The position numbers and the translations under genes are program-made. 64,000 nucleotides of DNA from Porphyromonas vaginalis (lineage in GTDB: Bacteria > Bacteroidota > Bacteroidia > Bacteroidales > Porphyromonadaceae). Shown in pieces: positions 31,214 to 42,500 of the stretch. Position 1 is the stretch's first letter; each line of letters begins with the position of its first letter. The notes under the pieces were generated by a model, which saw only the letters and a list, made by a program, of their open reading frames with translations, made no database searches and had not been told where the DNA came from. The stretch is from positions 1,364,001 to 1,428,000 of the forward strand of contig NZ_CATQJU010000001.1 of the NCBI RefSeq assembly GCF_958301595.1. Direction: 5' to 3'.

Positions 31214-31933
31214 TTAGTGAATAGCTTTTAGGAAGTCGCGAACGATATCTGCCGAGGTCTCCTGCCTGCCGTCTGGTAGACGTTGAGATGCTGAGCCATG
31301 TATCTCCTGAGCACCCGTCTCGGTGAGTATGCGCCGGATGTTGCTCGCCGTCACACCGCCCCCAGGGAGTATCGTAATGGCTCCTGCAGCTCGCTCGATG
31401 AGCTGACGAATGATCGGGATGCCCAGTTCGGCAGTCTCCCGAGTACCAGAGGTGAGGATACGGGTGCAGCCCAATGTGCAGATCGTCTCCATATCCACTA
31501 GCGGGTTCTGCGACTGATCAAACGCCCTGTGAAACGTGAAGGAGACTCCCTGAGACCGCTCCACGAGTCGTCTTGTAGCGACCTCATCGACAGTGCCAGC
31601 GGGCGTCATAGCACCACTGACGATAGCATCGACGTAGGGTAGTGCCGCCTCGATGTCTCGCTCCATGACGCGTAGCTCCTCCTCGGAGTAGACGAAGTCT
31701 CCCTCTCGCGGGCGGATCAAGACATGGATGCGAAGCTCGGGATAGAGGGCGCGCACCTCTCTGAGGAGTCCTAGGGAAGGTGTCAGTCCCCCTACGGATA
31801 GTGCGGAGCATAGCTCTATACGCTTAGCTCCTCCCGCCACAGCGGCCTGCACACTTCTCAAGCTGGCTGTGCACACCTCTAGCGTGTAGTCTCTTACCTC
31901 GCTGCGGTTGTCAAAAGTCTCTTCCTGCGTCAT
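31214..31933 (-). CDS. cutC: CutC family protein
   Basis: 239 residues, TIM barrel. The start of the domain (LEVCTASLRSVQAAVAGGAKRIELCSALSVGGLTPS) and RPREGDFVYSEEE, TFHRAFDQ, LTSGTRETAELG and ILPGGGVTASNI are all characteristic of CutC. It has been linked to copper homeostasis, but the biochemical role is still debated. Cytoplasmic. It has its own putative promoter box upstream and no metal-transport genes nearby. Confidence 0.92.
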   Translation of the reverse strand: MTQEETFDNRSEVRDYTLEVCTASLRSVQAAVAGGAKRIELCSALSVGGLTPSLGLLREVRALYPELRIHVLIRPREGDFVYSEEELRVMERDIEAALPYVDAIVSGAMTPAGTVDEVATRRLVERSQGVSFTFHRAFDQSQNPLVDMETICTLGCTRILTSGTRETAELGIPIIRQLIERAAGAITILPGGGVTASNIRRILTETGAQEIHGSASQRLPDGRQETSADIVRDFLKAIH

Positions 31934-32011
31934 ACTATATTATAGTAGGTTGTCTCTTAAGTTTAGTGGTTTTTGCTTCTTTAGTCAAGTGGTTTTGCTG
32001 CTTAGCCACGA

Positions 32012-32019
32012 CAAACTTA
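32012..32019 (-). promoter_or_regulatory. Putative promoter (-7 box) of cutC
   Basis: TAAGTTTG on the minus strand, 79 bp before the start codon. The ~225 bp gap to thiF (31934-32159) shows nothing else I can support. Confidence 0.4.
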
Positions 32020-32159
32020 CTAAAAATGACTCGTAATAGACACGCTCTAGCCTCAGTGCCACATGTCATACGAGTGGGCGGATGTAGGAAGTGGCATACC
32101 TGCTATTAGCTATGATCTTCCTTTGCAGCAGGTCAATGGGGGCAGATGGTGGGGGCGTG

Positions 32160-32894
32160 TCAGGCGAGGTCGAAGGTGTGCCACGAGCCGTGCCAGAGGT
32201 CGACGGTGAGGAGCTTGCCGAGGAGGGAGGGCGTCTGCCCTAAGGCTAGCTGGAGCGTTTGACTCGCTTGGATGCTGCCGATGACGCCAGCGGTGGCACC
32301 GATGACGCCGGGCGGTACGATCTCCTCTGCGCTGTGCGGCTCGCTGTACAGGTCGCGGTAGCGTAGAGTACTAGAGGACGCAAAGATGGTACATTGTCCT
32401 CGCCACCCTTCGATAGCACCATGGACAAGTGGCTTGGCGGCGCTGCGGGTGTAGTCGTCTAGGAGATAGCGTGTGGGGTAGTTGTCCGTAGCGTCGACGA
32501 TGATCTGATAGTCGGCTAGTAGGGTCGCCACATTGGTCTCATTAAGTCGCTCAGTGATGGCTTCGATCTGGAGGGTACTATTGAGCGCGGTGAGACGCTT
32601 TTGCGCCTGGATAGCTTTGGGGTGTGCGAGGTCGGCCTCACAGTAGAGGATTTGACGCTGGAGGTTGGAGGGGGAGACAACATCGCAGTCGATGATGGCG
32701 ATGCGCCCGATGCCTGCAGCTGTGAGGTAGTAGAGTATAGGTGCTCCCAAGCCCCCAGCGCCAACGACTGCCACGCTCGTCTGAGCGAGTAGTCGCTGAC
32801 CCTCGGGACCTATCTCGGGGAGCTGTAGCTGACGCGCATATCGTGCGCCGTCAGTGATGCCAGCGTTGTCGTGGGGCGTGCGGGTTACATCCAC
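32160..32894 (-). CDS. thiF: ThiF/MoeB/HesA-type adenylyltransferase
   Basis: 244 residues. It activates the C-terminal Gly of ThiS by adenylation so that sulfur can be added. The nucleotide-binding GAGGLGAPILYYLTAAGIG, then IIDCDVVSPSNLQRQILY and VDATDNYPTRYLLDD are all classical. The paired zinc cysteines of the MoeB/ThiF C-terminus are not seen. Placement as the last gene of the thi operon, overlapping thiH by 10 bp, supports ThiF over MoeB. It probably works with the ThiS encoded at 38666. Confidence 0.92.
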   Translation of the reverse strand: MDVTRTPHDNAGITDGARYARQLQLPEIGPEGQRLLAQTSVAVVGAGGLGAPILYYLTAAGIGRIAIIDCDVVSPSNLQRQILYCEADLAHPKAIQAQKRLTALNSTLQIEAITERLNETNVATLLADYQIIVDATDNYPTRYLLDDYTRSAAKPLVHGAIEGWRGQCTIFASSSTLRYRDLYSEPHSAEEIVPPGVIGATAGVIGSIQASQTLQLALGQTPSLLGKLLTVDLWHGSWHTFDLA

Positions 32895-33991
32895 TGGTCC
32901 CAGTCTTTCCAGATGACTTCGTAACCCTGTGCTTTGATAGCAGCGATCATCTCTTCGGGAGAGCGTGAGTCGTTGATCGAGAACTGCTCTAGCTCAGGAT
33001 TAGGATCGACATAACCGCCAGGCTGCGTGCTACTGCCAGCACTCATAGAGTTGGCACCGATGCGTACCGCCATATCTCTGAAGGCACTGCTCTCGCGAGT
33101 GGATAGGGAGATCTCGACCTCGGGATCGAAGATGCGGTAAGCGCAGATGAGCTGTACCATCTGACGGTCGTTGATCGGGTCTGCAGGCATATAGGAGCCT
33201 ACGTGCGGACGCAGACGGGGCAGCGAGATTGAGTACTTGGTCTGCCAGTGGTGGCTCTCAAGATAGTCTAGGTGTAGCGCGGTAAAGAAAGCATCCGTGC
33301 GCCAGTTGTCTAGTCCTAGGAGGGCTCCAATACCGACCTTGCGAAAGCCTGCCTCGGCGGCTCTGTCGGGCGTCTCTAAGCGGAAACGGTAGTTGGCCTT
33401 GAGCCCCTTGGGGTGAAAGCGTGGATAGCTCTCCTCGTTGTAGGTCTCCTGATAGACGCAGACGTAGTGAGCGCCCGCCTCGACGAGAACTTTGTAATCC
33501 TCGACAGACATAGGCTGTACCTCGATGGATATTTGCGCAAACATGGGGCGTATGAGCTCGATGACCTGACGGTAGTACTCGACTCCGGCATGCTTTGGAG
33601 ACTCGCCCGCCACGAGAAGGATATGGGTGAAGCCCATGTCGGCGATAGCTTTTGCCTCAGCCTGCACCTCCTCCATGGTGAGTACCTTGCGGACGATTTT
33701 GTTCTCCTGATTGAACCCACAGTAGACGCAGTGGTTGTGGCAATAGTTAGAGAGGTAGAGAGGCTCGTACATGCGTATGGTTTTGCCAAAGCGCTCGATG
33801 CTGAGCTGCTGTGCTTTGGTCGCCATAGCGTCTAGGTAAGCATCTCCTGCGGGGGAGATGAGTGCCTTGAAGTCGCGTAGCGTAGGCGTAGCTGTGGCGA
33901 TGGCGTGCTCTACATCTTGAGCAGTAAAGGTGTCAAACTCAGCACACTCCTGCTCCCAATTGTACTGCTGCTTATAATCGTAGAATGTCAT
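32885..33991 (-). CDS. thiH: 2-iminoacetate synthase ThiH
   Basis: 368 residues, radical-SAM enzyme that cleaves tyrosine to 2-iminoacetate (dehydroglycine) and p-cresol, supplying the glycine-derived part of the thiazole. The cluster motif is CHNHCVYC (Cx3Cx2C). Further marks are LLVAGESPKHAG, YQETYNEESYPRFHP and the C-terminal SAGSSTQPGGY. It is the tyrosine-dependent, anaerobic alternative to ThiO, as expected in an anaerobe. The stop overlaps thiF, and the start touches thiG (33991), so translation is likely coupled. Confidence 0.96.
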   Translation of the reverse strand: MTFYDYKQQYNWEQECAEFDTFTAQDVEHAIATATPTLRDFKALISPAGDAYLDAMATKAQQLSIERFGKTIRMYEPLYLSNYCHNHCVYCGFNQENKIVRKVLTMEEVQAEAKAIADMGFTHILLVAGESPKHAGVEYYRQVIELIRPMFAQISIEVQPMSVEDYKVLVEAGAHYVCVYQETYNEESYPRFHPKGLKANYRFRLETPDRAAEAGFRKVGIGALLGLDNWRTDAFFTALHLDYLESHHWQTKYSISLPRLRPHVGSYMPADPINDRQMVQLICAYRIFDPEVEISLSTRESSAFRDMAVRIGANSMSAGSSTQPGGYVDPNPELEQFSINDSRSPEEMIAAIKAQGYEVIWKDWDQWM

Positions 33992-34773
33992 TAGTCAAAG
34001 AATCCTTGGAGTGGTGAAGTGGCGGTGGCGGTCATATCGGTGGCGGGCTGGTGCAGACCCATCTCGTAAGCTGAGCGACCAGCCTCGACAGCTTTTCTAA
34101 AGGCGGTGGCCATAGCTACTGGGTCGGCAGCGGTAGAGATAGCGGTATTGACGAGTACCGCATCGGCACCAAGCTCCATAGCCTCGGCAGCGTGTGAGGG
34201 GCGACCGATGCCAGCGTCTACAACTACGGGGACGGTGCTCTCTGCGATGATAATACGTAGCATATCTCGCGTGGTGAGTCCCATATTGCTACCGATCGGA
34301 GCGCCGAGGGGCATGACGCAAGGTGCACCGACCTCCTCGAGTCGCTTACAGAGCACAGGGTCTGCCTGTATGTATGGCATGACGATGAAGCCCTCCTTGA
34401 CGAGTTGCTCGGTGGCGCGGAGCGTCTCCATAGCATCGGGGAGAAGGTACTTAGGGTCAGGGTGTACCTCTAGTTTGATCCAGTTGGTCTGTAGTGCCTC
34501 ACGGGCTAGTTGTGCGGCGTAGACCGCCTCGTCGGCATTGCGTGCACCAGAGGTATTGGGTAGGATGATGACATTGGGGCGTGTGATGCTCTCAATGAGT
34601 GTATCGTGGAGGCCTGCAGAGGTCTCTACTCGGCGAAGCGCGACGGTGATAAGCTCGCTGCCAGAAGCGTCGAGGGCGTCTGACATAAGTTGATTGTTGG
34701 CAAATTTGCCAGTTCCGATGAAGAGGCGCGAGGTGAAGTCGTGGTCTCCGATTTTCAATGACTTAGTCTGCAT
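33991..34773 (-). CDS. thiG: Thiazole synthase ThiG
   Basis: 260 residues, TIM barrel forming the thiazole phosphate from deoxyxylulose phosphate, dehydroglycine and ThiS-thiocarboxylate. Seen: [12 protein letters not shown] at the N-terminus, [12 protein letters not shown], the active-site Lys in [28 protein letters not shown] and [24 protein letters not shown]. Full length. It sits between the ThiE-ThiD-ThiE fusion gene and thiH. Confidence 0.96.
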   Translation of the reverse strand: MQTKSLKIGDHDFTSRLFIGTGKFANNQLMSDALDASGSELITVALRRVETSAGLHDTLIESITRPNVIILPNTSGARNADEAVYAAQLAREALQTNWIKLEVHPDPKYLLPDAMETLRATEQLVKEGFIVMPYIQADPVLCKRLEEVGAPCVMPLGAPIGSNMGLTTRDMLRIIIAESTVPVVVDAGIGRPSHAAEAMELGADAVLVNTAISTAADPVAMATAFRKAVEAGRSAYEMGLHQPATDMTATATSPLQGFFD

Positions 34774-34798
34774 GTATATAGTAAATTAGAATGTATGT

Positions 34799-36829
34799 CT
34801 ATAGAATATATTTAGGAAAGCTTGATCTGTGATGCCGTAACTGCGATACGACTTGGGCCATATCGGTGGCATGCTCGATGGCACCGCTCACGGCGATGCC
34901 GTCAATGTTTTCGTTGCCTAAGAGCGTCTCAGCATCTTCCGGCTGTATGCCTCCGATAGCCACGATCAGAGGAAGGGTGTAGCAGCGATCTCTCTCTAGA
35001 GCTTGCTGAGCGATCTGCGAGATCCCCTCTAAGCCCAAGATAGGAGCGAGGAGAGCTTTGGTCTGTGTGTCTCGATAGGGACCCACGCCGATGTAGTCAA
35101 TGTCGGCTGCCAAGGCAGACGGTAGGTCGTCGAGGCTATTGACCGTATAGCCGATGATGTACTCGTCGCCCAGGATGCGTCGCGCCTCTTGTGGAGGGCA
35201 GTCTCGCTTGCCGAGATGCACCCCGTCAGCGTCTACCGCGATGGTGGCGATGATGTCGTCGTCGATGAGCAAGCAGGCATGGTAGCGATCGGTCAGTGTG
35301 CGCAGGCGCAGGCCCATCTCGATGCGCTCCTCGGTGGTCGCCTCCTTGAGTCGTAGTTGCACCCAGCGTCCGCCCGCCTCTAGGTATTGGGATACCTTGT
35401 TATATAGTGTGTCGGGGTCTGACTCGTTGGTCACATATTGCAGGGCAAAGTGTGAGTACAGATGCTGCTTCTTCCAATTCCCTGAAAGGAACTTGGGGTA
35501 AAGTAGCTGTCGCCCAGGACGGTTTGGTTGCCCCGCAAAGATAGTGGCGAGGTAGTGGCAAGCCCGCTGCACAGAGCTTACGAGGCTGTACTCCATGGCC
35601 CAGTAGCTGGCGATTGCTGCGGAGAGCATACAGCCAGTGCCGTGGATCGACTTGTCGTAGCGATGCGTGTAGTAGGGGTGGATGCCGTCACGGGTGATCA
35701 GATGGTTGATCACAAGATGTGGCGAAGAGGTGTCGTGTCCACCCTTGAGGAGGATAGCCACGCCGTGCTCCTGAGCGATGCGCTGAAGCTCTGCGGGATC
35801 GTCTGTGCCAAAGAGCGCCTGAGCCTCAGGCTTGTTGGGTGTGACGAGGCTTACCTCATTCAGTAGGGTAGCGAGCTGGTCCTGCTCCTCTGTCCAAAGG
35901 CGGGACTGCGTCTCCTCGGCGGCTGTGGGCTGGAGGATAGGGTCCCAAATGATTCGCTTGACGCCTAGCGCCTTCATCTGCGCAACGATCTGCACCGCCT
36001 GCTGTAAGTCCTGCACCATACCGAGCTTAGCCACGGTGACTGGGTGGTCGGTGAGAAGCGTCGTCAGCGACTCCTGAAGTTGGTCGGACGGTGTAGCGGT
36101 AGCGGAGACGAAGCGGCGGAGGCTCTGTGCCGTGAGTGTAGAGATAACGCTGTAGCACTGCACGCTCAGATTATTTGCGATGCGGGTGTCTATGTTGATG
36201 CCAGCTCCCGATGTGGGGTCGTGACCCGCAACGGTCAGAATGGCGGGCGTTTGGTATTGATCCAGCCGCTCTTGTCGTTGCTCCTGCGGTTGCGACCAGA
36301 TGTCTCCTAGTACGGCGACCCCAGCGTAGCCCGCCTTTGCGACGGTCTCTTGCCGCTCGGGGGTGATGCCCCCAAGAGCGTAGACAGGGTAAGGGAGCTT
36401 GAGCAATTCCTCCCGACACGAAAGTAAGGCGGGATTGCCCTGATAGCCCTCCTTGCTAATGCTATCAAAGAGCGGGCTGAGCAGGGCGTAGTCTGGTGTG
36501 AAGGGCAGCTCCAGTAGCTCTTGGATCGAATGCGCCCCGACCGCTATCGTCTGGTGAGGAGCGAGAGGGATATCCCTCCACTCCGCCACACGACGATAGG
36601 GTAGGTAGACGCCCGCCACGTCATACTCCGCCAGTAGCGCATAGTGATCACACAGCACGACATACTGGTGATAGGTGGGCTCTAGATTGTCTAAGACCTT
36701 TCTAAAGTCAGCCTCAGAGGCTCCCGGCATGCGCAGGTGTACCTTACAGATGCAACTTCTTACGACATCAAAGATATCGCCAGCTACATCTTCTACATAC
36801 TTACGTTCGGGCGGCGTGATGATGATCAT
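34799..36829 (-). CDS. Three-domain thiamine enzyme: TenI/ThiE-like + HMP(-P) kinase ThiD + ThiE
   Basis: 676 residues. Residues ~1-190 are a TenI/ThiE-like barrel (LLSPLFDSISKEGYQG, VYALGGITPE). Residues ~196-440 are ThiD (LTVAGHDPTSGAGINIDTR...KGGHDT...HGTGCMLSAAIAS), phosphorylating hydroxymethylpyrimidine twice. Residues ~460-670 are ThiE, thiamine-phosphate synthase (WVQLRLKEATTEER, LIDDDIIATIAVDADGVHLGKRD, IGVGPYRDTQTK, VAIGGI). The C-terminal copy keeps the full ThiE catalytic set. The N-terminal copy lacks the QLR-K motif and probably acts as TenI (thiazole aromatisation) or is structural. Such a triple fusion brings the last three steps together in one chain. Fourth domain-bearing gene of the thi operon. 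Confidence 0.93.
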   Translation of the reverse strand: MIIITPPERKYVEDVAGDIFDVVRSCICKVHLRMPGASEADFRKVLDNLEPTYHQYVVLCDHYALLAEYDVAGVYLPYRRVAEWRDIPLAPHQTIAVGAHSIQELLELPFTPDYALLSPLFDSISKEGYQGNPALLSCREELLKLPYPVYALGGITPERQETVAKAGYAGVAVLGDIWSQPQEQRQERLDQYQTPAILTVAGHDPTSGAGINIDTRIANNLSVQCYSVISTLTAQSLRRFVSATATPSDQLQESLTTLLTDHPVTVAKLGMVQDLQQAVQIVAQMKALGVKRIIWDPILQPTAAEETQSRLWTEEQDQLATLLNEVSLVTPNKPEAQALFGTDDPAELQRIAQEHGVAILLKGGHDTSSPHLVINHLITRDGIHPYYTHRYDKSIHGTGCMLSAAIASYWAMEYSLVSSVQRACHYLATIFAGQPNRPGRQLLYPKFLSGNWKKQHLYSHFALQYVTNESDPDTLYNKVSQYLEAGGRWVQLRLKEATTEERIEMGLRLRTLTDRYHACLLIDDDIIATIAVDADGVHLGKRDCPPQEARRILGDEYIIGYTVNSLDDLPSALAADIDYIGVGPYRDTQTKALLAPILGLEGISQIAQQALERDRCYTLPLIVAIGGIQPEDAETLLGNENIDGIAVSGAIEHATDMAQVVSQLRHHRSSFPKYIL

Positions 36830-36851
36830 GGGGCGTCAGGCGGTTTACTGA

Positions 36852-38636
<1,785 letters not shown>

Positions 38637-38665
38637 TTAAGTGTGTTTGGAAGAAGAGGAGTGTT

Positions 38666-38866
38666 TTAGCCACCCATTGCTGCGGTAATGATCGTGACAG
38701 CATCACCCTCGCAGAGCTGGTGCGTAGGCCAGGCGTCACGTGGTATGACACGATGGTTGACCGCTAGCGCCGTGTGGTCGAGCGTCGCGACGACAGGCGA
38801 TACCGCCTCTAGTAGCGAGGTACCTGCCGGCAGGTCGTGGGGAGTCTTATTGATCGTTACTTGCAT
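38666..38866 (-). CDS. thiS: Sulfur carrier protein ThiS
   Basis: 66 residues, beta-grasp ubiquitin-like fold, ending in the essential Gly-Gly (TAAMGG), which is adenylated by ThiF and converted to a thiocarboxylate. Residues VTINKTPHDLPAGTSLLEAV and AVNHRVIPRDAWPTHQLCEGDAVTII match the family. It is the first gene of the operon, 14 nt after the leader terminator. Confidence 0.95.
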   Translation of the reverse strand: MQVTINKTPHDLPAGTSLLEAVSPVVATLDHTALAVNHRVIPRDAWPTHQLCEGDAVTIITAAMGG

Positions 38867-38879
38867 AAGCCATATAAAA

Positions 38880-38925
38880 AGAAAAAGAGCCTACATACCT
38901 TCATCAGTCTGGTATGTAAAACTCT
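38880..38925 (-). terminator. Riboswitch-controlled attenuator terminator of the thi operon
   Basis: In the transcript: GAG...TACATACC (from ~38924 downwards), loop AGACTGATGAA, GGTATGTA...CTC, then TTTTTCTTTTT. This is an intrinsic terminator just before thiS. The first arm begins with CUAAGAGU, which is the exact complement of ACUCUUAG at the 5' end of the TPP aptamer, giving an alternative antiterminator helix. Confidence 0.85.
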
Positions 38926-39006
38926 TAGTGTGTACTGTCCAGCCAATGAGGCTTGACAAGTAGGGTGTCCCAGTATGAGAGTCTGCACGGTCAGCGTGTA
39001 GTCGTT

Positions 39007-39092
39007 CTCTTTGCCTACGCCAGTATTATCTGGATCAGGTCGAGGGTCTCATCTCAGCCACCATGCAGTCGCACTGTGGCACCCCTAAGAGT
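39007..39092 (-). promoter_or_regulatory. TPP (THI-element) riboswitch
   Basis: The minus strand has the conserved THI-box sequence blocks GGGGTGCC, GGCTGAGATGAGACCCTC, GACCTGATCCAGATAATACTGG and CGTAGGCA, in the right order. P1 is closed by CTCTT (5' end, near 39091) with AAGAG (39007-39011). It binds thiamine pyrophosphate and controls the six thi genes downstream through the terminator at 38880-38925. Confidence 0.96.
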
Positions 39093-39098
39093 CACCCA

Positions 39099-39129
39099 CA
39101 AAGGTAGTAAAAAATATCAGAGTAGCCAA
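39099..39129 (-). promoter_or_regulatory. Promoter of the thi operon
   Basis: Minus-strand TTG (39127-39129) and TACCTTTG (39099-39106) with 20 bp between them, a good -33/-7 pair for Bacteroidota. It places the transcript start only a few bases before the riboswitch. Confidence 0.75.
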
Positions 39130-39306
39130 CCCTCCTGCAACTCCTCGATCCGGTGGAGGCCGTTAAACGCCGAGTCGTTGTCGGGCGTATCTTGCAACAA
39201 TGCCCTCCCCTCGCTAACTCTTATCTAGGAGTATCCATAAAGCGCGGAGGTAGTTTGCGTTCTTTGTATTGTGCTGATTTCGTTATATATGCGAGTTCCA
39301 AAAGTT

Positions 39307-39430
39307 GTTCCCCTTTTGGAACTAAAAAGTTCCAAGGAGGAACTTTTTAGTTCCAGCGGAGGAACTTTTCAGTTCCAAGGGGGGAACTTTTTAGTTCCAA
39401 GGGAGGAATCAGAAATTTCCTAGGTAGGAA
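39307..39430. repeat. Periodic short-palindrome array, GGAAC/GTTCC type
   Basis: GGAAC at 39318, 39339, 39361, 39383, then GGAAT at 39405 and GGAAA at 39427; GTTCC at 39307, 39329, 39350, 39372, 39394, then TTTCC at 39416. All steps are 21 or 22 bp. Each GGAAC-tttttA-GTTCC unit is a small palindrome. The word differs from the CACGTG and GAAACT arrays but the period is the same. No gene in 39130-39557. Confidence 0.85.
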
Positions 39431-39474
39431 AACTCTCCTCTTGACGAAAAGAGCATATCGGGAAGGGGGGGACG

Positions 39475-39516
39475 AAAAAGTCACGCCCAGGAGTGCGGTC
39501 GCTCCTAGGCGTGACT
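39475..39516 (-). terminator. Intrinsic terminator of the RND efflux operon
   Basis: Minus strand: AGTCACGCCTAGGAG / CTCCTGGGCGTGACT stem (one mismatch), loop of 8 nt, followed by TTTTTCGTC. Located 42 bp past the RND pump stop codon. Confidence 0.85.
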
Positions 39517-39557
39517 AAGACAAAGTAAACTTGAGGCAGGTTGCGACCCCGTGCGGG

Positions 39558-42500
39558 TTACTCTTGCATCAGTGCTTCTATATCGACCTTTGGCTTGCTG
39601 CTGGTGCGCTGCCTAGCGTGGAAGGCTTTGTAGAGGGCGGGTACGACAATCAGCGTCAGCAACGTGGAGAGCGCCATACCGCCGATGATGACCCACGCCA
39701 TACCGGTACGTAGCTCGGCACCCGATCCACGTGAGAGCGCTACGGGGAGCATACCGATGATGGTCGATAGTGCCGTCATAAGGATCGGGCGGGTACGGAG
39801 CTTGACCGCCTGAATAAGTGCTTCGTCCACGGACAAGCCTTCGCCACGAGCTTCGTTGGCAAAGTCCACCAGTAGGATCGCATTCTTGGCGACCAGTCCC
39901 ACCAGCATCACCATGCCGAGCATGGCGTAGATGCTCATAGCGGTATTGCTCATAGCCAAGGCTAAGAGCGCCCCCACGATGGATAGTGGGATGGCGACCA
40001 TGACGACGAGCGGATCCGTCCAGTTGTTGTACAGTAGGACGAGGGCTAGGTAGATGAAGAGTAGGGAGAGCAGGATAGCGGTGGTGAGGACGCTCATCGA
40101 GTCGGCCATCTTCTTCATATCTCCAGCGGTCTGTATCTGTACGCCTTGGGGCATCTGCGCCTCGCTGAGCTGCCCCATAAACTGCTTGGCGATGGCTCCT
40201 GCAGGTACGCCGTAGGCTTGTGCACGCAGGGTCACGGAGCTGTTGCGGTTGAAGCGCTCCAAGCGACTAGGCCCGATGCCGAGCGTCACATCGGCAAACT
40301 GCGACAACTGTATCAGGTCGCCTTGCGGATTGGCGACGGTGAGACTTGCCACATCTTCGATGGAGCGACGAGAGAGCTTGTCGGCACGTATATTTATCGC
40401 ATACTCGTAGTCCCCCTGCGTGTAGCGGAGCTGGTCATTGCCCTGGAAGAGGGTCTGCATCATACCCCCCACATTGTCTAGCGTTAGTCCCAGATTGGAC
40501 ATCTTATCACGATCCACTCGCACGAGGATCTCGGGGGTAGCGTTTTCGACCGAAAGGGTAGGCTGTATGACTCCCGGAATGGTGCTCAGGAGCGCCAAAG
40601 CCTTGTCCGCAAAGAGCGCCACCGAATCCTTGTCCGCACCTGAAACGATGTACTCGACAGCCGCCTTGGAGACGGTGCCAGTCATGCTCACACTATAGAC
40701 GTTGACACGCGCATCAACGAGGTAGTCGGTCAGAGGTTTGCGGATACGAGCCACGTAGGCTTCGGTACCTTCGGGCGTCTTCCGTAGCTTGACATCTAGC
40801 TCGGCGAGGTAGGGGGTACCTTTGCTGCTCTGGCTGTTGTCACTCGTTAGTCCGACCATGGTCACCACTTTCTCCACCTCGGGGCGCTGCATGAGCCACG
40901 TCTCAGCCTTGCGCACGAGCTGGTTGGACTCAGCCATAGAGATGTCCTTGGGCATCTCGAGCTGTATGATACACTCTTGGCGGTCCATGTAGGGCTGGAA
41001 CTCAAAGTTGATAAAGCCCAAGGGGAAGAGGACCAGCACCGCAGCCATCAGCGCGACGACGATGCCTGCCAAAGCCCAGCGGTGGCTTAGTCCCCAGCGT
41101 GTGAGCGACGAAATGCCCTCGGCAAAGCGGCTGATGCCACGCTCGAAGCTCGTGAGCATACGACCCAGCGGACGGTCGTTACGTAGTGGCTGTATGTTGC
41201 CCAGCCTAGATGTGAGCAGAGGCACCAAGGTGAGGGCAGCGAGTAGGCTAAAGAGGATGGCGATGACGATCACAGCGCAGAACTGACGCAAGATGTCCGA
41301 CACCAGCGAATTGGTAAAGATGATCGGGAGGAAGACCACCACGAGGACGAGCGTCACGGAGATGACCGTGAGCCCGATTTCGCTGAGTGCGTCCCAAGTG
41401 GCTCGGACACGGTTCTTGCCCATCTCCATGTGGCGGTAGACATTCTCGATGACCACGATGGCATCGTCAACGAGGACCCCGATGACCAGTGAGAGGGCTA
41501 GGAGCGACATCATATTGAGGGTGAAGCCGAAGATGCGCATCCCGATGAAGGAGGAGATGAGCGATACGGGCACCACGACCATCACGATGAGCGCATTGCG
41601 CACGTTGTGCAGGAAGAGCAGTATCACGAGCGATACGAGTAGGATCGCTAGGAGCAGGTCGGTCAGCACGGAGCTGATGGCGTTGCGCGTGAAGGTGGTT
41701 GTGTCTTGTGCTACCTCCACTTTGAGTCCCTCAGAGGCGTACTGCTCCTCAAGGCTTTGGATCTGCTTGCCGACAGCTTCGCTCACCTGGAGCGCATTGG
41801 CATCGGACTGCTTGAGGATATTGAGCAGGATCGCCTCCTGACCATTGACGCGTCCCATCTTGACAGGGTCTTTGACCCCGTCTACTACCTCAGCGACATC
41901 CTCTAGACGTATGGGTGCGCCAGAGACATTGCGCAGGATGATCTGGCGTAGCTCCTCGATAGAGGTTATTTTGCCAGAAAGACGTACGGCCATCTGCGTT
42001 TCGTCGCTCTGCAGGTAACCTGTCGGGAAGTCGAGGTTGGACGCTCTGATGGCACCCTGCACCATCATCGGTGTGATGCCAAACTCCTGCATGCGTCCCT
42101 TGTCAAGGTTGATCTGTATCTCACGTTCTACACCACCGACGAGGTCTACATTGGCGATGCCCTTGATGTGCGATAGCTCGGGGACGATGCGCTTGTCCAC
42201 AAGGTCGTAGAGCTCTGTGGAGCCGATGTCGGCTCTGGCGGAGAGGATCAGGATAGGCTTCTCATCTACTGACACCTTAGATATACGAGGGGCAAAGACT
42301 TCGCGAGGAAGCTCGGCACGCTTGGCAGCAAGACGGTTTTGCGCCTCGGTCATAGCTTTGTCAATGTCGGTACCAAAGTCAAAGGAGACCATGATCATCG
42401 ACATACCCTCGAAAGAGTAAGACTGCATCTGATCAATGCCCTCCATGCTGGAGAGCACCTCCTCGGCCTTTTGCGTTAGCGAGTTCTCCACCTCGCTAGG

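Noticed and set aside
31934-32159. Looked for tRNA, small RNA or a small gene between cutC and thiF.
   Set aside because: No cloverleaf, no convincing ORF; only a possible -7 box for cutC is seen.
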